From an uncultured Prevotellaceae bacterium (lineage in GTDB: Bacteria > Bacteroidota > Bacteroidia > Bacteroidales > Muribaculaceae), in the NCBI GenBank assembly GCA_946055125.1, contig CAMGFF010000148.1, forward strand, positions 1 to 6,125: 6,125 bases of DNA, given 5' to 3'. The notes below the pieces were generated by a model. That model was not told where the DNA came from. It did not search any database and worked only from the letters and a program-made list of their open reading frames with translations. Below are positions 1-6,125 of this stretch, piece after piece (the stretch's first letter is position 1; each line of letters begins with the position of its first letter). The translations under genes and the position numbers were made by a program.

Positions 1-118
1 ACTTGTGGGGTGCCGGGGCTGCTTCGTTTTTGGCAGGAACAATCGGCAATGCGCAAAAAGACAGGGAATACCCCAGCGCCTCAGCAAAGCACTCAAAAAT
101 AAATTTTTGGCGCTCTGC

Positions 119-149
119 TTTCGGCTTTCACAAATTTTTTGTAATTTTG
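119..149 (+). promoter_or_regulatory. putative Bacteroidota-type promoter of the nqr operon
   Basis: TAATTTTG at 142-149 matches the Bacteroidota -7 consensus TAnnTTTG exactly and is followed by CA, as is common in these promoters. A TTTC at 119-122 lies 19 bases upstream and matches the -33 element TTTG in three of four positions. Transcription would start near 155, giving a leader of about 57 bases before the nqrA ATG. The A/T-rich setting and its place ahead of the first gene support the call. No start-site data are available, so this is inference from consensus. Confidence 0.55.
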
Positions 150-162
150 CAGATGATTGTGT

Positions 163-195
163 TTTACTACTGAAATTAATGTATATATAAGTTTG
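163..195 (+). promoter_or_regulatory. possible second, proximal promoter of nqrA
   Basis: TAAGTTTG at 188-195 is a second perfect match to the -7 consensus TAnnTTTG. The best -33 candidate is a weak TTTA at 163-166, 21 bases upstream. Transcription would start around 201, only about 11 bases before the ATG, which is short though not impossible. It may be a real second start or a chance match in A/T-rich DNA. It is less convincing than the element at 142-149. Confidence 0.3.
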
Positions 196-211
196 AAATA
201 CTTTATCGATA

Positions 212-1534
212 ATGTCTAATTTCAAGTTAAAAAAAGGTGTGAACTTGAGCCTTGCCGGAGCCCTTGGCTCCACTTCGGCGGTATCAGTGCCGGCGAAGCG
301 CTTTGCGGTAGTCCCCGACGACTACACAGGCGTCATTCCAAGGCTCGAAGTGAAAGAAGGTGACAAAGTGCTTGCCGGAGATGCGCTTTTTCACGACAAA
401 AATCACCCTGAAATCAAAGTTACGTCACCGGTATCGGGCAAAATCGAAGCAATCGAGAGAGGCGAGCGTCGCAAGATACTTGCCATTGTAATTGAGCCCG
501 ATTCAGAGAACCAATTCAAAGTGTATGATGCAAAGGATGCCCGTGAGCTTATGCTCGAGTCGGGACTATGGGCAGCAATGCGCCAGCGTCCCTACGACGT
601 GGTGCCCGAGCCCGATGTGAAGCCTCGCGACATCTTTGTGACCGCCTTCGACTCGGCCCCGCTTGCCGCGCCCATGAGCCTGCTGCTTGAGGGCAAGGCC
701 GAGCACCTGCAGCGCGGAATCGACGCCCTTGCCAAGCTGACTGCCGGCAAGGTGTGGGTGGGCTGCTCGCCCGACGCCGAGCTGAGCCTGAAGGGCTGCG
801 AGGTGAACACCTTTGCCGGGCCGCACCCTGCCGGAAATGCCGGAGTGCAGCTTGCCAACGTGAAGCCCGTGAACAAGGGCGAGGTGGTGTGGACGCTCGA
901 CGCAGTGACCGTGGCACGCCTCGGCGAGCTTATCGCCACCAAGAAGCTGCCGGTGGAGACCCTGGTGGCTGTGGTGGGCGAGAGCGTGAAGCAGCCCAAG
1001 CTGGTGAAGTGCACTATGGGAGCCGACATTGCGTCGCTCACGGCCGGAAACATTGCCGGCGACCCACAGGCAGTGCGCATCATCTCGGGCAACGTGCTCA
1101 CCGGAGTGAAAGTGGCCCAGAGCGGCTATCTGCGCTTCCCCTTCCGCCAAATCACTGTGATCCCCGAGGTGAAGAACGACGCCGAGTTTATGGGATGGGC
1201 ATCGCTCAGCCCCAAGAAGTTCAGCCTCTACAGCTCCTTCACTTGCCGCCTCTTTGGCGCGCGCAAGCCATTCAGCTTCGACAGCAAGCTCAATGGAGGC
1301 GAGCGAGCCATCATCATGTCGGGCGAGTATGACCGCATGCTCCCCATGGACATCTATGCCGAGTTCCTCATCAAAGCCATCATAGCCTTCGACATCGACA
1401 AGATGGAGCAGCTGGGCATCTATGAGGTGGCGCCCGAGGACTTTGCTCTTGCCGAATTTGCCGACACCTCGAAGCTCCCGCTGCAGCGCATAGTGCGCGA
1501 GGGCCTCGACAAGCTGCGCAAGGAGATGAATTAA
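212..1534 (+). CDS. nqrA: Na+-translocating NADH:quinone oxidoreductase subunit A
   Basis: NqrA is the cytoplasmic subunit of Na+-NQR. It docks on NqrB and carries no known redox cofactor. The 440-residue product is close to the usual length of about 445. Residues 30-95 form the biotinyl/lipoyl-like sandwich (DYTGVIPRLEVKEGDKV, then SPVSGKI), which contains no lipoylated or biotinylated lysine motif. A GPHPAGNAGV segment at 203-212 and the C-terminal part from MLPMDIYAEF onward (376 on) are typical of the family. RnfC, the RNF counterpart, would show CxxCxxC iron-sulfur motifs; none are seen, which argues for NQR. There are no membrane segments. The ATG at 212 gives the expected N-terminus (FKLKKGVNLSLAG); no Shine-Dalgarno site precedes it. 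It is first in the operon, 39 bases ahead of nqrB. The first 110 codons use A-ending Lys and Glu codons much more than the rest. Confidence 0.97.
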   Translation: MSNFKLKKGVNLSLAGALGSTSAVSVPAKRFAVVPDDYTGVIPRLEVKEGDKVLAGDALFHDKNHPEIKVTSPVSGKIEAIERGERRKILAIVIEPDSENQFKVYDAKDARELMLESGLWAAMRQRPYDVVPEPDVKPRDIFVTAFDSAPLAAPMSLLLEGKAEHLQRGIDALAKLTAGKVWVGCSPDAELSLKGCEVNTFAGPHPAGNAGVQLANVKPVNKGEVVWTLDAVTVARLGELIATKKLPVETLVAVVGESVKQPKLVKCTMGADIASLTAGNIAGDPQAVRIISGNVLTGVKVAQSGYLRFPFRQITVIPEVKNDAEFMGWASLSPKKFSLYSSFTCRLFGARKPFSFDSKLNGGERAIIMSGEYDRMLPMDIYAEFLIKAIIAFDIDKMEQLGIYEVAPEDFALAEFADTSKLPLQRIVREGLDKLRKEMN

Positions 1535-1564
1535 TGCACTTCGAATGTAACAACACTAAAATAA

Positions 1565-1569
1565 AAGGA
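1565..1569 (+). promoter_or_regulatory. probable ribosome binding site of nqrB
   Basis: AAGGA ends four bases before the GTG at 1574. The spacing is a little short, but this partial Shine-Dalgarno match, together with conserved protein sequence immediately after the GTG, supports the GTG as the true start. The next in-frame ATG (residue 16) would remove part of the recognisable N-terminus. Confidence 0.5.
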
Positions 1570-1573
1570 TAAA

Positions 1574-2788
1574 GTGAAAGGTTTAAGAAAATTTTTAGAC
1601 AAGGCCAAGCCCAATTTCATGCCCGGCGGAAAATACCAGAAGTTCCAGTCGGTGTTTGAGGGACTTGAGACTTTTCTTCTCACGCCCAACACAGTTGCCA
1701 CCAGTGGCGTGCATATCCACGACAGCAACGACTCCAAGCGCACCATGACCGTGGTGATACTCGCCCTCATGCCCGCACTGCTCTTTGGAATCTACAACTT
1801 GGGCTACCAGCACTATCTCGCTATTGGCGATGCCGAGGCCGGCTTCTGCTCCATGTTCATCTACGGCTTGCTGGCGCTGCTGCCCAAGATTGTGGTGTCG
1901 TATGCCGTGGGACTCGGCATCGAGTTCATCGGCGCCCAGCTCCGTGGCCATGAGATACAGGAGGGCTTCCTGGTTACAGGAATGCTCATACCGATGATTT
2001 GCCCCATCAACACACCTGTGTGGATGATTGCCGTGGCCACGGCCTTTGCGGTGATCTTCGCCAAGGAGGTGTTTGGCGGCACAGGAATGAATATATTCAA
2101 TGTGGCACTTGTGACCCGTGCCGTGCTCTTCTTCGGCTATCCCTCGAAGATGTCGGGCGACGCAGCCTTTGTGGCCACCGACCCCGCATTTGGATTTGGA
2201 GCCGGCCAGGTGACCGACGCCTTCTCGGGCGCCACGCCGCTGGGCCAGGCAGCAATCCACGCCGGAGAGGGCGCACCGCAGCTCATGAGCATTGTGGGTG
2301 AGCCTATCAGCACCCTCGACGCATTCATCGGCCTCATTCCCGGCTCGGTGGGCGAGGTGAGCACGCTGTGCATCCTCATTGGCGCGGCCCTGCTTCTCAT
2401 CACCGGCACCGCATCGTGGAAGATTATGGGCTCGGTGTTTGTGGGAGGCTTCTTCATGGCCTTCATCGCCAACACCTTCGCATCGGCCACCTACCCCGTG
2501 TCGATGCTCTCACCGCTCGACCAGATTTGCCTTGGCGGATTTGCCTTTGCGGCAGTGTTCATGGCCACCGACCCGGTGACCGGTGCCCGCACCGAGACCG
2601 GTAAATACATCTATGGCTTCCTCATTGGCGTGCTTGCCATTCTCATTCGCATCTACAATGGCGGATTCCCTGAGGGCGCGATGCTCGCAGTGCTCTTCAT
2701 GAACGCTTTTGCGCCCACCATCGACTATTGCGTGGTGAACGCCAACATCAACCGCCGCTTGAAGCGTGCCAAATCCACTAACAACTAA
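1574..2788 (+). CDS. nqrB: Na+-translocating NADH:quinone oxidoreductase subunit B
   Basis: NqrB is the large membrane subunit holding a covalent FMN, a non-covalent riboflavin and the quinone site, and it is central to Na+ transport. The 404-residue product shows about ten hydrophobic segments starting near residue 57. The FMN attachment motif DAFSGATPLGQ puts the phosphoester-linked threonine at T221, equivalent to T236 of the Vibrio cholerae protein. Other family hallmarks are KEVFGGTGMNIFN (164-176), IPGSVGEVSTL (255-265), the second ATDPV motif (331-335) and the C-terminal FAPTIDY with D384, the likely equivalent of the conserved Vibrio D397 implicated in Na+ uptake. RnfD is the RNF paralogue, but the neighbours settle this as NQR. 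The start is GTG: the translation from it (MKGLRKFLDKAKPNF) fits Bacteroidota NqrB N-termini. It lies 39 bases after nqrA and 21 before nqrC. Confidence 0.97.
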   Translation: MKGLRKFLDKAKPNFMPGGKYQKFQSVFEGLETFLLTPNTVATSGVHIHDSNDSKRTMTVVILALMPALLFGIYNLGYQHYLAIGDAEAGFCSMFIYGLLALLPKIVVSYAVGLGIEFIGAQLRGHEIQEGFLVTGMLIPMICPINTPVWMIAVATAFAVIFAKEVFGGTGMNIFNVALVTRAVLFFGYPSKMSGDAAFVATDPAFGFGAGQVTDAFSGATPLGQAAIHAGEGAPQLMSIVGEPISTLDAFIGLIPGSVGEVSTLCILIGAALLLITGTASWKIMGSVFVGGFFMAFIANTFASATYPVSMLSPLDQICLGGFAFAAVFMATDPVTGARTETGKYIYGFLIGVLAILIRIYNGGFPEGAMLAVLFMNAFAPTIDYCVVNANINRRLKRAKSTNN

Positions 2789-2793
2789 TAATC

Positions 2794-2800
2794 AAGGAGG
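2794..2800 (+). promoter_or_regulatory. strong Shine-Dalgarno site of nqrC
   Basis: AAGGAGG, a near-perfect anti-16S match, sits 9 bases before the nqrC ATG at 2810. It is the only strong Shine-Dalgarno site in the operon. nqrA, nqrE and nqrF have A/T-rich leaders without one, as is usual in Bacteroidota. It fixes the nqrC start. Confidence 0.7.
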
Positions 2801-2809
2801 ACAAGAGAA

Positions 2810-3514
2810 ATGAACAAACAAAGCAACACTTATACCATTCTCTACTCGGCAATTATGGTAGTGGTGGTGGGCGCAGTGCTCGCACTCACCTACATGGCAC
2901 TCAAGCCGAAGCAAGACGAGAACATTGCCAACGACAAGCGCATGCAGATTCTCAGCGCCGTGCACCTCACCGCCCCCGACGGCGACTACCGCTCGGTGTA
3001 TGAGAAATATGTGGCCGAAACTTTTGTGGTGAACGTGAGCGGCGACCGCACCGAGGGCGACGCTTTCGGCGTGAACATGGCTGCCGAGGAGAAGAAGCCC
3101 GCGCAGGAGCGACTGCTCCCCGTGTTTGTGTGCAAGCTCGACGATGGCCAACTGAAATACATCCTGCCCGTGTATGGCGCAGGCCTCTGGGGGCCAATTT
3201 GGGGCTATGTGGCCCTCAACGACGACGCCAACACCGTATATGGAGCCTACTTCTCCCACCAGGGCGAGACTCCGGGACTCGGAGCTGAGATTGCCAAGCC
3301 CGAGTTCCAGGCCCAGTTTGAGGGCAAGGAGCTTTTCAAGGATGGCAGCTTCCGCTCTATCGACGTGATGAAGGCCGGACAGAAGCCTGCCGACAATGCC
3401 GACTATGTGAACGCTATCTCCGGCGGAACAGTCACCAGCAAGGGCGTGGAGTCAATGCTCAAGAGCTGCCTTACTGACTACAGCGCGTTTCTTGATAAAC
3501 TTAAAACCAAATAA
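2810..3514 (+). CDS. nqrC: Na+-translocating NADH:quinone oxidoreductase subunit C
   Basis: NqrC carries a covalently bound FMN that relays electrons from the NqrD/NqrE iron centre to NqrB. The product has 234 residues. A single N-terminal membrane anchor at about 9-30 is followed by a soluble domain that faces the outside in this family. The FMN-binding domain ends in NAISGGTVTSKGV, which puts the flavinylated threonine at T207 (ACA at 3428-3430). The motif reads SGGT where the Vibrio protein and NqrB in this window read SGAT, and the residue three before the serine is Asn instead of the more usual Asp. The conserved YGAGLWGPIWGYV (122-134) and HQGETPGLGAEI (150-161) segments also identify the family (also found in RnfG). 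Flavinylation is normally done by ApbE, which is not encoded in the window. A strong Shine-Dalgarno precedes the start; the stop shares a base with nqrD. Confidence 0.96.
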   Translation: MNKQSNTYTILYSAIMVVVVGAVLALTYMALKPKQDENIANDKRMQILSAVHLTAPDGDYRSVYEKYVAETFVVNVSGDRTEGDAFGVNMAAEEKKPAQERLLPVFVCKLDDGQLKYILPVYGAGLWGPIWGYVALNDDANTVYGAYFSHQGETPGLGAEIAKPEFQAQFEGKELFKDGSFRSIDVMKAGQKPADNADYVNAISGGTVTSKGVESMLKSCLTDYSAFLDKLKTK

Positions 3515-4143
3515 TGACTATGTTATCGAAAAAGAATAAAGAGGTATTTTTCAACCCATTCTCCAAGAACAATCCTGTGATTGTGCAGGTGCTTGGCATT
3601 TGCTCGGTGCTCGCCGTCACCGCCAAGCTCGAGCCTGCCCTGGTGATGGGTATCTCGGTGACTGCCGTGCTCGCTTTCGCCAATGTGATTATCTCGCTCA
3701 TACGCAACACCATCCCCACCAACATTCGCATCATCGTGCAGCTTGTGGTGGTGGCCGCGCTTGTGATTATCGTCGACCAGGTGCTCAAGGCCTACAACTA
3801 TGAGGTGAGCAAGGCTCTCTCGGTGTTTATCGGCCTTATTATCACCAACTGTATTCTCATGGGCCGTCTTGAGGCTTTTGCCCTGAGCAATGGTCCCTGG
3901 GACTCATTCCTCGATGGTGTGGGCAATGGCATAGGCTATGCCCTCATTCTCATCATCGTGGGATTCTTCCGCGAGCTGCTCGGCTCGGGCACTCTGCTCG
4001 GCTTCCAGGTTATCCCGCAGGCTCTCTACGACCTCGGCTACCAAAACAACGGCCTCATGATTCTGCCTCCCATGGCGCTCATCACCGTGGCTTGCATCAT
4101 CTGGGTGCACCGCTCGCGCAACAAAGACCTCCAGGAGAATTAA
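3514..4143 (+). CDS. nqrD: Na+-translocating NADH:quinone oxidoreductase subunit D
   Basis: NqrD is an integral membrane subunit with about six helices, 209 residues here. With its paralogue NqrE it holds an intramembrane iron-sulfur centre. The ligand cysteines are visible as C30 (VLGICSVLAV) and C113 (ITNCILMGR), matching C29 and C112 of Vibrio cholerae. D134 in FLDGVGNG probably matches the conserved D133 linked to Na+ handling. The motif FFRELLGSGTLLG (151-163) is typical; RnfE is the RNF counterpart. The ATG at 3514 overlaps the nqrC stop (TAATG), suggesting translational coupling. A second ATG two codons later (3520) could be the true start, as the protein begins MTM and family members usually align from the second Met. 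The gap to nqrE is 40 bases. Confidence 0.96.
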   Translation: MTMLSKKNKEVFFNPFSKNNPVIVQVLGICSVLAVTAKLEPALVMGISVTAVLAFANVIISLIRNTIPTNIRIIVQLVVVAALVIIVDQVLKAYNYEVSKALSVFIGLIITNCILMGRLEAFALSNGPWDSFLDGVGNGIGYALILIIVGFFRELLGSGTLLGFQVIPQALYDLGYQNNGLMILPPMALITVACIIWVHRSRNKDLQEN

Positions 4144-4183
4144 TCGATTGAGTTACATAACCCCCTAATCACAAAAAAAGAAA

Positions 4184-4798
4184 ATGGAAGAATTAAATCT
4201 GTTTGTCCGCTCGATTTTCATCGACAACATGATATTTGCCTACTTCTTGGGTATGTGCTCATTCCTTGCAGTATCCAAGAATGTGAAGACGGCCCTCGGC
4301 CTCGGCGTTGCCGTGACCTTCATGCTTGTGGTGTCGCTCCCTATCAACTACCTGCTCAACACCTATGTGCTCCAGCCCGGTGCGCTGGCTTGGCTCGGTG
4401 AGGAGTTTGCCGATGTCGACCTCAGCTTCCTTGCCCTGATTATGTTTATCGCCGTGATTGCCTCGATGACACAGCTTGTGGAGATGGCTGTGGAGAAGTT
4501 CTCGCCCTCGCTCTATGCCTCGCTGGGAATTTTCCTGCCGCTCATCGCTGTGAACTGCGCCATCCTCGGCGCGTCGCTCTTCATGCAGCAGAGGGATTTT
4601 GGCTCGGCGCTCACCGCCACGGTGTATGGTGCGGGCTCGGGCATTGGCTGGCTTATTGCCATTGTGGGAATTGCCGCCATTCGCGAGAAGCTCGCCTACA
4701 GCAACGTGCCCAAGCCCCTGCGCGGCATTGGCATCACATTCATTCTAACCGGCCTCATGGGTATAGCCTTCATGAGCTTCCTTGGTATTAAACTTTAA
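4184..4798 (+). CDS. nqrE: Na+-translocating NADH:quinone oxidoreductase subunit E
   Basis: NqrE is the second paralogous membrane subunit, 204 residues with about six helices inserted in the opposite orientation to NqrD. Its cysteines C25 (FLGMCSFLAVSKNV) and C125 (AVNCAILGA) complete the four-cysteine set for the intramembrane [2Fe-2S] centre between NADH-side and FMN-side carriers. E100 in QLVEMAVEKFSP is probably the conserved acidic residue studied as E95 in Vibrio. GAGSGIGWLIAI (150-161) and AAIREKLAYSNVP (164-176) are typical of NqrE and RnfA; the adjacent nqrA and nqrF make NQR the right call. The N-terminus MEELNLFVRSIFIDNM fits the family and fixes the ATG. The 40-base leader is A-rich (CACAAAAAAAGAAA) with no Shine-Dalgarno, and nqrF follows after 15 bases. 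Confidence 0.96.
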   Translation: MEELNLFVRSIFIDNMIFAYFLGMCSFLAVSKNVKTALGLGVAVTFMLVVSLPINYLLNTYVLQPGALAWLGEEFADVDLSFLALIMFIAVIASMTQLVEMAVEKFSPSLYASLGIFLPLIAVNCAILGASLFMQQRDFGSALTATVYGAGSGIGWLIAIVGIAAIREKLAYSNVPKPLRGIGITFILTGLMGIAFMSFLGIKL

Positions 4799-4813
4799 TT
4801 GACTACTTGACAC

Positions 4814-6091
4814 ATGGATATTCAATCATTGACCGTAGTATCGAGCGCGATAATCTTCCTGGTTATCACGCTGCTGCTGGTGGTAGTTCTGCTGGTGGCT
4901 AAGCACTATTTAGTGCCTTCGGGCAAAATTCATATCAATATCAACGGCAAGAAGGACCTTGAGGTCGAGACCGGCTCCTCGCTGCTCGCCACGCTGTCGA
5001 ATAATGGCGTGCACCTGCCATCGGCTTGCGGTGGAAAGGGCAGCTGCGGACAGTGCAAGGTGCGTGTGCCTGAGGGTGGCGGTAACATTCTCCCCACCGA
5101 GACCGTGCACTTCTCGCGCAAGGAGCAGCAGGCTAATTGGCGCCTTGGCTGCCAGGTGAAGGTGAAGGAGGACATGAAGATTGCCGTCGACGACTCTGTG
5201 CTCGAAATCAAGGAGTGGGAGTGCGAGGTGATCTCCAACAAGAACGTCGCCACGTTCATCAAGGAGTTTATCGTGGCCCTGCCCCCCGGCGAGCACATGA
5301 ACTTCGTGCCGGGTTCCTATGCCCAGATACGCATTCCCGAATATGAGATGGACTATAACGTGGATATCGACAAGGACTCTATCGGTGCTGAGTATCTTCC
5401 CGCATGGGAGAAGTTCGGCCTCTTCTCACTCAAGTGCAAGAACACCGAGCCTACCATCCGCGCCTACTCCATGGCCAACTATCCCGCCGAGGGCGACCGC
5501 ATAATGCTCACCGTGCGCATTGCCACACCGCCCTTCAAGCCGAAACCTCAGGTGGGATTCCAGGACGTGATGCCGGGTATCGCTTCATCCTACATCTTCA
5601 CGCTCAAGCCGGGCGACAAGGTGATTATGAGCGGTCCCTACGGCGATTTCCACCCAATCTTCGACTCGAAGAAGGAGATGATATGGGTGGGTGGTGGCGC
5701 CGGAATGGCCCCGCTCCGTGCCCAGATTATGCACATGACAAAGACGCTCCACACCACCGACCGCATCATGCACTATTTCTATGGCGCACGTGCGCTCAAC
5801 GAGGTGTTCTATCTCCAGGACTTCCTGCAGCTTGAAAAAGAATTCCCCAACTTCAAGTTCCACCTCGCGCTCGACCGCCCCGACCCGGCTGCCGATGCTG
5901 CGGGCGTGAAATACACTGCCGGTTTCGTACACCAGGTGATGCTCGACACCTACCTCAAGGACCACGACGCGCCTGAGGATATCGAATACTACATGTGTGG
6001 TCCCGGCCCCATGAGTAAGGCTGTGGAGAACATGCTCTTCAACCTCGGTGTTGACCCCGAGAGCATCCACTTCGACAACTTCGGTGGATAA
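4814..6091 (+). CDS. nqrF: Na+-translocating NADH:quinone oxidoreductase subunit F
   Basis: NqrF is the electron-input subunit: it oxidises cytoplasmic NADH with FAD and passes single electrons to a [2Fe-2S] cluster. In its 425 residues, one N-terminal helix (about 9-29) anchors it to the membrane. A plant-type ferredoxin domain follows (about 36-125) with ligands C72, C78 and C81 in ACGGKGSCGQC and C113 in LGCQV. A ferredoxin-reductase-like FAD domain (about 130-285) has RAYS at 216-219 and GPYGDF at 274-279. The NADH domain has GGGAGMAP at 293-300 and CGPGPM at 395-400, and the chain ends in the conserved FDNFGG. No required residue is missing. It is somewhat longer than the roughly 408-residue Vibrio protein, partly through extra residues near 181-200. 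This subunit is absent from RNF, so it is decisive for NQR. It is the last nqr gene; the 15-base gap from nqrE holds no Shine-Dalgarno. Confidence 0.98.
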   Translation: MDIQSLTVVSSAIIFLVITLLLVVVLLVAKHYLVPSGKIHININGKKDLEVETGSSLLATLSNNGVHLPSACGGKGSCGQCKVRVPEGGGNILPTETVHFSRKEQQANWRLGCQVKVKEDMKIAVDDSVLEIKEWECEVISNKNVATFIKEFIVALPPGEHMNFVPGSYAQIRIPEYEMDYNVDIDKDSIGAEYLPAWEKFGLFSLKCKNTEPTIRAYSMANYPAEGDRIMLTVRIATPPFKPKPQVGFQDVMPGIASSYIFTLKPGDKVIMSGPYGDFHPIFDSKKEMIWVGGGAGMAPLRAQIMHMTKTLHTTDRIMHYFYGARALNEVFYLQDFLQLEKEFPNFKFHLALDRPDPAADAAGVKYTAGFVHQVMLDTYLKDHDAPEDIEYYMCGPGPMSKAVENMLFNLGVDPESIHFDNFGG

Positions 6092-6125
6092 TCCACCCGC
6101 CAATAACCCAAGAAAACAGCGAGGG

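Larger units (their letters stand above)
1..211. other. upstream region with no assignable gene
   Basis: No gene can be supported before nqrA. Several frames are open here: +1 is open from the window edge to a TAA at 100-102, +2 is open from the window edge to 190, and one minus-strand frame is open from about 130 out of the left edge. None shows a recognisable motif or the strongly G/C-ending codons of the downstream genes. The +1 frame could be the tail of an upstream gene, ending in a polar stretch (RKKTGNTPAPQQSTQK), but this is only a possibility. From about position 94 the sequence turns A/T-rich and looks like a promoter region. A short inverted repeat pairs AGCGCC at 75-80 with GGCGCT at 109-114, and a weaker one pairs CAAAAA at 94-99 with TTTTTG at 104-109. 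Confidence 0.5.

Overview
The window is one gene cluster on the + strand encoding all six subunits of the Na+-translocating NADH:quinone oxidoreductase (Na+-NQR), in the canonical order nqrA-nqrB-nqrC-nqrD-nqrE-nqrF. All six genes are full length and intact, and the key cofactor ligands visible in sequence are present. This is a well-known respiratory complex. I did not find a previously undescribed system here, and the findings below are modest.

The host is most likely a member of the Bacteroidota, probably Bacteroidales. The protein variants resemble that group. The upstream region holds TAnnTTTG-type -7 elements, and most genes have A/T-rich leaders instead of Shine-Dalgarno sites. Strongly G/C-ending codons would suit a gut family such as Muribaculaceae or Prevotellaceae, but genus and family are guesses.

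Layout: positions 1-211 are a non-coding or unassignable leader with one good and one weaker promoter candidate. Then follow nqrA (212-1534), nqrB (1574-2788, GTG start), nqrC (2810-3514, strong Shine-Dalgarno), nqrD (3514-4143, sharing one base with nqrC), nqrE (4184-4798) and nqrF (4814-6091). Gaps between genes are at most 40 bases and no internal terminator was seen, so the six genes are probably one transcript. The last 34 bases (6092-6125) hold no recognisable feature, so the operon end, and any downstream maturation gene such as apbE, lies outside the window.

How the genes work together (established for the family): NqrF oxidises NADH through FAD and passes electrons to its [2Fe-2S] cluster. 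They then go to an intramembrane iron-sulfur centre held by four cysteines of NqrD and NqrE, to the covalent FMN of NqrC, and to the covalent FMN and riboflavin of NqrB, where quinone (menaquinone in most Bacteroidales) is reduced. Na+ is exported in the process. NqrA is the cytoplasmic subunit that docks on NqrB.
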